Assembly: GCA_025363435.1 (NCBI GenBank)
Contig: JANYDY010000081.1
Coordinates: 1 to 38,801, forward strand
Origin: Betaproteobacteria bacterium
Lineage (GTDB): Bacteria > Pseudomonadota > Gammaproteobacteria > Burkholderiales > SG8-41
Direction: 5' to 3'
Length of the DNA: 38,801 bases
The notes beneath the pieces were generated by a model that had not been told where the DNA came from, made no database searches, and saw only the letters and a program-made list of their open reading frames with translations. A program made the position numbers and the translations under genes. This document shows positions 31,982 through 38,801 of this stretch, piece after piece. The stretch's first letter is position 1. Each line of letters begins with the position of its first letter.

Positions 31982-32794
31982 ATGTCACACAAAAGAAAAT
32001 TCTCAACGCTACTGGCCGTATTGTTATTGAGCGTACTAATGAATCCGGTTGCTGCACAGACCAAACCGAAGCGCACCGACGCCGGAGGTCCGGTGCCGCA
32101 GTCGGTACTTTGGGTCGGCAACAGCTTTTTTTATTACAACAACAGCATGCACAATTTCCTGATCAATCTGGCGCGTGCGGCTGATGCGCAGGCGCGGCCG
32201 CGCGGCACCTCGGTGACCATCAGCGGTTCGGGTATTGATTGGCATGACATGGAGTCTTACTTCCGGCCGAACGGCATCGGCCGCTACTCGTTCGTCGGCG
32301 ACAACGAAATCGTTTTCAACAAGCCGGGCCGCCAGTTCGACGCCGTCATCATGATGGATTGCAGCCAGTGTCCGATACATCCGCAGTTGAAAGCCACGTT
32401 TCACGAGTTCGCCAAAAAGCATGGCGACACCGTAATTAAAAACGGCGCGCGGCCGATATTGTTCATGTCGTGGGCCTACAAAGACAAGCCGGACATGATC
32501 AAGGCGTTGGCGGAGGAATACACCATCGCCGCCAACAACAACGACATGCTGGTTATTCCGGCCGGCCTTGCTTTTGCGAAAGCGATCGGCAGGCGCCCCG
32601 ATCTTGAGTTCTATCAACCGGACAAGCGGCATCCGAGTTTGCTCGGCACCTATCTGGCGGCGAGTACGACGTATGCTGCACTCTATGGAAAATCGCCGAT
32701 CGGCAACACCTACATCGCCGGCATAGACGCGGCGACTGCGGCCTTTCTGCAAACGGTAGCGTGGGACACCGTGCAGGAATTCTACGGGCGCTAG
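31982..32794 (+). CDS. Exported SGNH/GDSL-type hydrolase
   Basis: A 270-residue protein with a signal peptide (MSHKRKFSTLLAVLLLSVLMNPVAAQ). GNS at residues 46-48 (VLWVGNSFFYYNN) replaces the GDS catalytic block of SGNH hydrolases; the C-terminal Asp-x-x-His is seen in QPDKRHPSLLGTYLAA. SGNH enzymes include lipases, esterases and acetyl-esterases of polysaccharides. The substrate is unknown. AGGAGG lies just before the start. Its stop (TAG) shares bases with the stop of the converging gamma-glutamyltransferase gene (CTAG at 32791-32794). Confidence 0.75.
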   Translation: MSHKRKFSTLLAVLLLSVLMNPVAAQTKPKRTDAGGPVPQSVLWVGNSFFYYNNSMHNFLINLARAADAQARPRGTSVTISGSGIDWHDMESYFRPNGIGRYSFVGDNEIVFNKPGRQFDAVIMMDCSQCPIHPQLKATFHEFAKKHGDTVIKNGARPILFMSWAYKDKPDMIKALAEEYTIAANNNDMLVIPAGLAFAKAIGRRPDLEFYQPDKRHPSLLGTYLAASTTYAALYGKSPIGNTYIAGIDAATAAFLQTVAWDTVQEFYGR

Positions 32795-34365
32795 CTCTGC
32801 GCAACCGCCCCCGACCATGGCGACATCACATCAGAAATGCCGGTGTGTTCGCCGGTTTTAATGTCCTGCATTACAGCACTCGGACAGGCAAAGTTGTTGG
32901 GGAAGACCACCAGCTCGGTCAGGCTGAGCGGAAACTTCGCGGCGAGTGCATCCTGCACGTCGGCCGGATGACGCGGATCGACGCCGACCGTGTCGCCGCC
33001 GCTGGCGTCGATGCGCGGTTGATGAAAAGCATCGTCGAGATTCATGCCGTGATCGATCAGGAATGAACAGACCTGCGTTACCGCCGGCATGATCTTGCGC
33101 CCGCCTGAGGCGCCGATCGCAAACCAACCCTCGCCGTTTCGCGTAACGATGACCGGGCACATATTGGTCAGCGGCCGTTTCGACGGGCCAAGATAATTCG
33201 GCGATTGCGGCCGCGGGTCGAACCAGTTGATGCCGTTGTTCATCAACACGCCGGAAGTCGGCAGCACCAGGCGGCTGCCATAGACCGAGAGCAGCGTTTG
33301 CGTCACCGCAACCATATTGCCTTCGCGATCGATGACATTGAAATGCGAAGTGCAGCCGGGGCTTTTTTCGTCGCTGGCTTCGCCCATATTGGTGAGCCGT
33401 TCGGCGTAGGCGTCGCGCAGCGTTTGCGCGTAGGCGACGAAGGCATCGACTGAAGGCGTCGGACCTTTTTTGAACTGCTGTTTGGCGAGTGCGTTCAACA
33501 CGCCAGCCATGCTCTGGCCGCCGGTCAATCCGCCGGCCAATGACACGCGCGCGCCACCGTAATCGACATCGAGCGGCGCGACGATGCGCGCATGAAAATT
33601 TTTCAGATCCTCGGCATCGAGCACGCCGCCCAGCGCTTTGATGTCCTTGACGATATTGCGCGCAACTTCGCCTTCGTAAAAATCGCGCGGCCCGTTTTTG
33701 GCGAGCAGGCGCATGGTATCGGCGAGCCCCGTCAACTTCAGGCGGCCGAGCGGCGCACCCTGCGCGGTGATCGGCGGGAAACCGTTCGGCAGCCACACTG
33801 CGGCGCTTGAAGGGTAACGCGACAGCTCGGCAGCCATTGTCGCTGTCTTCAATGTCAGAAACCAGTCGGCGGCGATGCCGAGATCGGCGAGCTCGATCGC
33901 CGGCGCAATCACTTCAGCAAATGATTTGGTGCCGAATCTGGCGAGTGCGGTGGCGTGACCGTCAACGTGCCCCGGCACTGCAATCGACAGCGGACCATGC
34001 ACATTGCGATCGTCCTTGACGCTCGGCCAGGTAAAGAGATCGGTAGTGGTGCCGCCACTCAACGGATAGTCGGCGGGATTGGTTCGATGCGGCGAGACCG
34101 GCCCGAAATCGACGACGTGTACTTTTTTCTCACGCGCCAGATACACCAGCATGAAGCCGATGCCGCCAAGCCCGCTGTTCCACGGCTCGACTGCGGCGAG
34201 CGCCAGGCCGGTGGCGGCTGCGGCGTCGATGGCATTGCCGCCAGCTTCGAGTATGCGCACGCCGGCTTCACCGGCAATGCGATTTTGCGTGGCGACGATG
34301 CCGCCTTTACTGCGGGCGAGCGGTTTGCGGACTTGCCAGTTCTGGGAGAGGTGTTCGAGTTTCAT
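32791..34365 (-). CDS. Gamma-glutamyltransferase family protein without signal peptide
   Basis: An Ntn-hydrolase-type gamma-glutamyltranspeptidase-like protein, 524 residues, autocleaved in known members. The nucleophile Thr is residue 339 in CTSHFNVIDREGNMVAVTQT. GGNAIDAAAATGLALAAVEPWNSGLGG is a typical N-terminal block, with SGGRKIMPAVTQV near the end. Unlike E. coli Ggt, there is no signal peptide, so it appears cytoplasmic. This is common in family members of Burkholderiales that act on other gamma-glutamyl or cephalosporin-like amides. Converges with the SGNH gene with overlapping stops. Confidence 0.88.
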   Translation of the reverse strand: MKLEHLSQNWQVRKPLARSKGGIVATQNRIAGEAGVRILEAGGNAIDAAAATGLALAAVEPWNSGLGGIGFMLVYLAREKKVHVVDFGPVSPHRTNPADYPLSGGTTTDLFTWPSVKDDRNVHGPLSIAVPGHVDGHATALARFGTKSFAEVIAPAIELADLGIAADWFLTLKTATMAAELSRYPSSAAVWLPNGFPPITAQGAPLGRLKLTGLADTMRLLAKNGPRDFYEGEVARNIVKDIKALGGVLDAEDLKNFHARIVAPLDVDYGGARVSLAGGLTGGQSMAGVLNALAKQQFKKGPTPSVDAFVAYAQTLRDAYAERLTNMGEASDEKSPGCTSHFNVIDREGNMVAVTQTLLSVYGSRLVLPTSGVLMNNGINWFDPRPQSPNYLGPSKRPLTNMCPVIVTRNGEGWFAIGASGGRKIMPAVTQVCSFLIDHGMNLDDAFHQPRIDASGGDTVGVDPRHPADVQDALAAKFPLSLTELVVFPNNFACPSAVMQDIKTGEHTGISDVMSPWSGAVAQS

Positions 34366-34441
34366 TGCGGTGTGCGTTCTGATTGGCGGTAAAAGACAAC
34401 CGCATCATAGCGAATCGGGCTGCGGTGCGCTTGGCGCTCAC

Positions 34442-34450
34442 TGCTATAAT
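34442..34450 (+). promoter_or_regulatory. Extended -10 promoter element upstream of deacetylase
   Basis: TGCTATAAT, a consensus -10 hexamer with the TG extension, 124 bases before the deacetylase ATG. No good -35 is visible, as is allowed for extended -10 promoters. Confidence 0.4.
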
Positions 34451-34488
34451 TTCAGTAACATTATCTTGAGAATTGTTTAAACGTTTTT

Positions 34489-34525
34489 CCCTCACCCCGA
34501 CCCTCTCCCGGAGGGAGAGGGTGAG
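34489..34525. repeat. Intergenic hairpin repeat (CCCTCACCCC...GGGTGAG type)
   Basis: CCCTCTCCC / GGGAGAGGG around a 3-base loop, flanked by CTCAC / GTGAG. This palindromic element is of a kind dispersed in intergenic DNA across many proteobacteria. It may form a hairpin in the 5' leader of the deacetylase transcript. Confidence 0.7.
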
Positions 34526-34573
34526 ATCGGATACATTTCGCTGATGCGAATTGTGTAATTAGTAAAGGCGCGC

Positions 34574-35422
34574 ATGGCCAAGCACATAGTCTGTCTGACT
34601 TTCGATTTTGACGGTATCTCCGGTTTTGTCGCGCGCGGTTCGCCCACACCGAGCCCGGTGTCGCGCGGTGAATTCGGCCCGCGCGTGGCGGCGCCGCGCC
34701 TGCTGGCGTTGTTCAAAAAATATCGCATCAAGACCAGCTGGTACGTGCCCGGCCACACCATCGAGAGTTTTCCCGACGCGGTGAAGGCGGTGGTCGACGC
34801 GGGTCACGAAATCGGCCATCACGGCTGGCGGCATATTTCGCCGGTGGCGTTTACGCGCGAAGAAGAAGAGGCCGAACTCATCCGCGGCAACGAATCGGTC
34901 AAACGTATATCGGGTGAATACGCGCGCGGCTACCGTTCGCCGGGCTGGGACCTGAGCCCGCATTCGGTCGAGTTGTTCATCAAACACGGTTTCACCTACG
35001 ACAGCAGCATGATGGGCGACGATTACGGCATGTATTACGCGCGCCGCGGCGATGTGCTCGATCTGCATAAGCCTGCGCAGTTCGGTGCGACCACAACACT
35101 GGTCGAACTGCCGATCAGCTGGTCGACCGACGATTCGCCGCATTTCGAATACATGCGCACCGGCAACGCCGTGCGCCCGGGTCTGGCAAACGCTGGCGAC
35201 GTGCTCGAAAACTGGATCGCCGATTTCGATTACATGCAGAAGACCACCGAGTGGGGCGTGCTCACCTTTACCTGCCACCCCTTCATCAGCGGCCGCGGCC
35301 ACCGCATCATGATGCTGGAAAAATTAATCCGTAATCTCAAGGACAAGGGAGCGGTATTTCAACGCGCCGATAAGACAGTGTTGGAATTTCGCAACCGCGC
35401 AAAGGCCGGCGGCCGCAATTGA
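34574..35422 (+). CDS. Polysaccharide deacetylase family protein (NodB-like/PuuE-like)
   Basis: A 282-residue carbohydrate-esterase-4-type hydrolase. Metal/catalytic motifs: TFDFD (residues 9-13), GHEIGHHGWRHISP (His pair), RGYRSPGWDLSP, and CHPFISGRGHRI at the C-terminus. No signal peptide, so it is likely intracellular. The opening and the later THNHPF-like region place it near the cytosolic PuuE/peptidoglycan-deacetylase-like group that acts on amides such as allantoin or N-carbamoyl compounds. Function is uncertain. Confidence 0.85.
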   Translation: MAKHIVCLTFDFDGISGFVARGSPTPSPVSRGEFGPRVAAPRLLALFKKYRIKTSWYVPGHTIESFPDAVKAVVDAGHEIGHHGWRHISPVAFTREEEEAELIRGNESVKRISGEYARGYRSPGWDLSPHSVELFIKHGFTYDSSMMGDDYGMYYARRGDVLDLHKPAQFGATTTLVELPISWSTDDSPHFEYMRTGNAVRPGLANAGDVLENWIADFDYMQKTTEWGVLTFTCHPFISGRGHRIMMLEKLIRNLKDKGAVFQRADKTVLEFRNRAKAGGRN

Positions 35423-35554
35423 TGTCATTTGCATGGCAATCGGGCACGCTGTTCAGTTAAAGTCGGACTGTTATCAGGTAGCCGCGCACGACATAAAAAG
35501 CGGGCGGTTGAAAAATCTGCAGCATTTAATGTCGCTTCATCACTGGAGGGGAAA

Positions 35555-36187
35555 ATGATCAAACAAATTACGGTTGCCATGGCGGTTGCGGGTGCCCTGG
35601 CTGCAGGTTCGGCATCAGCGCAATGGTACGCTGGCGGCAATCTCGGCCAGAGCAAAACCAATTACAACGCCGGGCAGTTGTCGGCTGATTTGCGCGCTGC
35701 CGGTATTACGGGAACGGGCGCTGTCAGCAGTTCCGATCTCGGGCTGAAATTGTTTGGCGGTTATACGTTCAACGAAAATTTTGCGCTGGAAGGCGGCTAT
35801 TTCAACATGGGCCGTCCGTTGAGCTATAACGGCACCATTACCGCGCCGACAGCCGCGACATTCAGCGGCAAGCTTGAGGGGCAGGGCGTCAATCTGGATA
35901 TGGTCGGCACGCTGCCGCTGGCACAGGGTTTTTCGCTGATCGGGCGCCTTGGCGCCGCGTACTTTCAGGCCAAGGCAACGGCGACGGTGACTGCCGGTTC
36001 GCTGTCGGGTTATGGCAATGCAACCAGCAACAAGGTTGTGCCGACCTTCGGTGTCGGCGCGCAATACGATTTCACCAAAACGATCGCCGGCCGTCTTGAA
36101 GTGCAGCGGTTCAGCAAGGTCGGTAACAACAACACGGGTTCCGGCGACGTTGATTTCTACTCAGCGGGTATTGTCTTCAAGTTCTGA
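35555..36187 (+). CDS. Outer-membrane beta-barrel protein (OmpA/OmpW-like fold)
   Basis: A 210-residue porin-like protein with signal peptide (MIKQITVAMAVAGALAAGSASAQ). The mature part alternates polar and hydrophobic residues as in an 8-stranded barrel: WYAGGNLGQSKTNY, DLGLKLFGGYTFNENFALEGGYF, GFSLIGRLGAAYFQAKA, VVPTFGVGAQYDFT, ending in SAGIVFKF with the C-terminal Phe needed for BAM-mediated insertion. GGAGGGG lies before the ATG. The open frame extends to 35429 without homology. Confidence 0.88.
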   Translation: MIKQITVAMAVAGALAAGSASAQWYAGGNLGQSKTNYNAGQLSADLRAAGITGTGAVSSSDLGLKLFGGYTFNENFALEGGYFNMGRPLSYNGTITAPTAATFSGKLEGQGVNLDMVGTLPLAQGFSLIGRLGAAYFQAKATATVTAGSLSGYGNATSNKVVPTFGVGAQYDFTKTIAGRLEVQRFSKVGNNNTGSGDVDFYSAGIVFKF

Positions 36188-36218
36188 GTTCCGGATTTGA
36201 GCGCGCGATTCTGCGCGT

Positions 36219-36251
36219 AAAAAAGGCCGCATCAAACGATGCGGCCTTTTT
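36219..36251. terminator. Bidirectional terminator between outer-membrane protein and oxidoreductase genes
   Basis: AGGCCGCATC / GATGCGGCCT stem with AAAC loop, flanked by an A-run and a T-run, serving both converging genes. Confidence 0.88.
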
Positions 36252-36269
36252 ATTTTCAGACGGGCGTGT

Positions 36270-37283
36270 TCAGCCCAATGTCACCGGCTTGTGGTTCTGC
36301 GTTGATTGCAGTATCGCTTCGAGCACGGCCACGCCATGCGCTTCGTCGCCACCGGCGACGGCCAGTGCGCGCTTCGCCTTGATTGCATCGGCGAAGTTTT
36401 CGAGTTCGAGGCGTTCGGTGCTGGTCTGCGGGAAGCTGACCACCTGCGGTTTGTGATGCACGTGCAGATTGTCCGGGTTGACGTAGCAGACGCGCATTTC
36501 CCATGTCGTCAAATGCTGCACGTCGCCGACCTCGGCCCAGCCTTTGGAGCCGAACACCTGCATGCGCCAGGTTTCGGCGGTGGCGATGAAGGTGCCGAGA
36601 TAGCCGGTGGCGCCGTTTTTGAACCTGAACAGCATCGAGGTCGTATCGTCGATGCCGTAGTCGAGGGTGCGGCGGTAGCTTTGCGCATAAACATTGTCGA
36701 TCTGGCCTGACAAATACATCATCGCATCGACCACGTGCACACCGCGCCCAGTCATGCCGCCCGCCGGGCCTTCTTCAGGACGCAGCCGCCAGTGCTCTTT
36801 GCCGAAGCGGTAAATGCTGGGGCCGCAGAAGTTGCCCTCGATATGCTGCAACACGCCCAGACGGCCGTCTTCGAGCATGCGCTTGATTTCCTGCAGCGCC
36901 GGCTGAAAGCGCCAGTTGTAGCCGACCGCCAGCGTTACTTTGTTATCCGCGCAGACCTTGATGCAGGCTGCGGCTTCAGTGCTGGTTAGCGTCAGCGGCT
37001 TCTCGGTGAACACATGTTTGCCGGCGCGGGCGGCGGCGCTGATGAGTTGGACGCGTTGCGTATGCGGCGTGGCGAGGATGACCGCATCGATTTTGGGATC
37101 GGCGAGTAGTTTTTCCACCGAATCGAGCAGCGGAAATTTCTGCGCGGCGGCGTAATCGACGGCTTCTTGCGCGCGCGTGCGCGTAGCGCCGGCAACGACG
37201 CGAATTTTGTCGCTCTTGCCCTGTATGCTGTTGACGAGGTTTTGTCCCCAGCGGCCGAGGCCGATGATGCCTGCATTGATCAT
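36270..37283 (-). CDS. Gfo/Idh/MocA-family oxidoreductase
   Basis: A 337-residue NAD(P)-dependent sugar or polyol dehydrogenase-like protein. GLGRWG (residues 8-13) is the nucleotide-binding motif, FTEKPLTLT the family EKP motif, and the C-terminal half a beta-sheet domain (GGMTGRGVHVVDAMMYL contains the His near the active site). Family members act on myo-inositol, glucose-6-phosphate or related substrates; exact substrate unknown. It shares the bidirectional terminator and is divergent from gltX. Confidence 0.9.
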   Translation of the reverse strand: MINAGIIGLGRWGQNLVNSIQGKSDKIRVVAGATRTRAQEAVDYAAAQKFPLLDSVEKLLADPKIDAVILATPHTQRVQLISAAARAGKHVFTEKPLTLTSTEAAACIKVCADNKVTLAVGYNWRFQPALQEIKRMLEDGRLGVLQHIEGNFCGPSIYRFGKEHWRLRPEEGPAGGMTGRGVHVVDAMMYLSGQIDNVYAQSYRRTLDYGIDDTTSMLFRFKNGATGYLGTFIATAETWRMQVFGSKGWAEVGDVQHLTTWEMRVCYVNPDNLHVHHKPQVVSFPQTSTERLELENFADAIKAKRALAVAGGDEAHGVAVLEAILQSTQNHKPVTLG

Positions 37284-37394
37284 TGTGCTTCCCTGAATCG
37301 TCGATTACGAAGGCCGCATTTTAGCGGATAGCCGTGCCGCAGGCGGGTGAGGGCAGCCGGCGTAGTAAAATGCGTTTTTTTCAGCGCATTTATC

Positions 37395-38786
37395 ATGATC
37401 AGAACCCGCTTCGCCCCGAGCCCGACCGGTTACCTGCATGTCGGCGGTGCGCGCACCGCGCTGTTCAGCTGGGCTTACGCGCGCAAGCACGGCGGCAAAT
37501 TCATCCTGCGCGTCGAAGACACCGATCTCGAGCGTTCGACGCAGCAATCGGTGCAGGCCATCCTCGACGGCATGCAATGGCTGGGTCTCGATTGCGACGA
37601 AGGCCCGTTTTATCAGATGCAGCGCGTCGAGCGTTATCAGGCGGTTGCCGAGCAGCTGGTGAACGAGGGCAAGGCCTACCGCTGTTATGCCAGCAAAGAA
37701 GAACTCGATGCCATGCGCGAAGCGCAGCGCGCGCGCGGTGAAAAACCACGCTACGACGGGCGCTGGCGCGATTCGCTGCAAAAACCGCCGGCCGGCATCA
37801 AACCGGTGATCCGTTTCAAGAATCCGCTCGACGGCGAGGTGACCTGGAACGACGAGGTCAAAGGGCCGATTACCATCAGCAACAACGAGCTCGACGATCT
37901 GGTGATTCTGCGCGGTGATGGCGTACCGACCTACAACTTTGGCGTCGTCATCGATGACCTCGACATGAACATCACGCACGTGATCCGCGGCGACGATCAC
38001 GTCAACAACACACCGCGGCAGATCAACATCTACAAGGCGCTCGGTGCTGCGCTGCCGAAGTTCGGCCACGTGCCGATGATTCTCGGCCACGACGGGGAGC
38101 GTTTGTCGAAACGCCACGGCGCGGTCGGCGTCATGCAGTATCGCGACGAAGGTTTTCTGCCGGAAGCATTGGTGAACTACCTCGCGCGCCTCGGCTGGTC
38201 GCACGGCGACGACGAAAAATTTTCGCGCGAACAACTCATCGAGTGGTTCGACCTCGCGCACATCAGCAAATCGCCGGCGCGTTTCGATCCGGACAAGCTG
38301 CTGTGGCTCAATCAGCAATATCTGCGCGAAGCCGATATGCATCGTCTCGCCGAACTGGTGCAGCCGTTTCTCGCCGCCGACGGTTGTTCTACCGCGGGCG
38401 GGCCGGCGCTTTATGCGGTAATCGATTTATTGCGCCCGCGCGCCAGCAGCCTGCGCGAACTTGCAGACGCGGCAGTGTTTTTCTACCGCCCGCTGGCGCC
38501 GTCTGCAGCGCTACGCAGCCAGTATTACACCGCTGAAGTGCATGCCGCGCTCGCAGATCTGCATACGCGTCTGCATGCCATTGTCTGGAACCGCGCCGCC
38601 ATCAACGACGTGGTCAAGGCGGTGGTCGGCGCGCATGCGCTGAAGATGCCCAAACTCGCCATGCCGCTCAGAGTGATGGTGACCGGCTCGACGCAGACGC
38701 CGTCCATCGACGCCACGCTCGAACTGATCGGCAAGGAAACCGTTTTGGCGCGCATGTCCGCGGAGTTAAAGCGATTTCCGGCCTGA
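37395..38786 (+). CDS. gltX: Glutamyl-tRNA synthetase
   Basis: Attaches glutamate to tRNA(Glu) in translation. 463 residues, full length for a bacterial GluRS. The HIGH-type motif is [14 protein letters not shown] (residues 8-18) and the KMSKS-type motif LSKRHG (237-242). [12 protein letters not shown] and [16 protein letters not shown] are class I signatures. The ATG at 37395 ([12 protein letters not shown]) is the family start; the frame is open upstream to 37347 without homology. Stop TGA at 38784-38786 is inside the window, so the gene is complete. Confidence 0.96.
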   Translation: MIRTRFAPSPTGYLHVGGARTALFSWAYARKHGGKFILRVEDTDLERSTQQSVQAILDGMQWLGLDCDEGPFYQMQRVERYQAVAEQLVNEGKAYRCYASKEELDAMREAQRARGEKPRYDGRWRDSLQKPPAGIKPVIRFKNPLDGEVTWNDEVKGPITISNNELDDLVILRGDGVPTYNFGVVIDDLDMNITHVIRGDDHVNNTPRQINIYKALGAALPKFGHVPMILGHDGERLSKRHGAVGVMQYRDEGFLPEALVNYLARLGWSHGDDEKFSREQLIEWFDLAHISKSPARFDPDKLLWLNQQYLREADMHRLAELVQPFLAADGCSTAGGPALYAVIDLLRPRASSLRELADAAVFFYRPLAPSAALRSQYYTAEVHAALADLHTRLHAIVWNRAAINDVVKAVVGAHALKMPKLAMPLRVMVTGSTQTPSIDATLELIGKETVLARMSAELKRFPA

Positions 38787-38801
38787 CATTTTCTTTACAG
38801 C

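Noticed and set aside
1-38801. CRISPR arrays, insertion sequences, prophage
   Set aside because: No spaced direct repeats, transposase or phage genes were recognised anywhere in the window.

Overview
The window is GC-rich chromosomal DNA from a betaproteobacterium, most likely Burkholderiales. Three things point there: the conserved order gloB - methyltransferase - rnhA - dnaQ beside mltD, two orphan Bug/TctC-type solute receptors, and many CoA- and carboxylate-metabolising genes. I see no integrase, transposase, phage gene or CRISPR array. Genes are dense; the longest gene-free stretch is about 240 bases. All assignments come from reading the sequence, with no database search.

Layout. 1-4.4 kb: housekeeping block (mltD and gloB on minus; a methyltransferase, rnhA and dnaQ on plus with 4-base ATGA overlaps), ending in a clear terminator. 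4.4-11.9 kb: an LVIVD-repeat protein, nudC, a Bug receptor, rubredoxin, an alpha/beta hydrolase, two uncharacterised exported proteins and an acyl-CoA dehydrogenase. 11.9-12.9 kb: a scar, where an FNR-type regulator gene has lost its 5' part and carries a frameshift, and abuts a 5'-truncated outer-membrane protein gene.

12.9-23.2 kb: an envelope/stress island with many small proteins (glycine-zipper proteins, a DUF883/ElaB-like protein, BON-domain proteins, CsbD, a PLDc_N protein, an lmo0937-type peptide). It also holds a trypsin-like protease, class II fumarase, an Nramp-like transporter, a phospholipase D/cardiolipin synthase-like protein whose lipoprotein signal is interrupted by TGA, and an Fe/Mn superoxide dismutase. 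Fumarase C, a metal importer and SOD together suggest oxidative or metal stress.

23.4-28.4 kb: the most interesting region, a divergent carboxylate-catabolism cluster. A Bug receptor and a LigI-like lactonase lie on minus; an RraA-type aldolase and a LeuC/LeuD-type hydratase pair lie on plus. Receptor, lactonase, hydratase and aldolase together match the logic of the lower protocatechuate-4,5-cleavage/gallate route (lactone hydrolysis, hydration, retro-aldol to pyruvate plus an oxoacid), but with an aconitase-superfamily hydratase. I propose this as an undescribed or poorly described route for a tricarboxylate or lactone substrate.

28.4-38.8 kb: a TylF/MycF-type methyltransferase, tRNA-Val(CAC), a family III CoA-transferase, a DadA-like flavoprotein, an SGNH-type exported hydrolase, a gamma-glutamyltransferase-like protein, a polysaccharide deacetylase, an outer-membrane beta-barrel protein, a Gfo/Idh/MocA oxidoreductase and gltX, which is complete at the window end.
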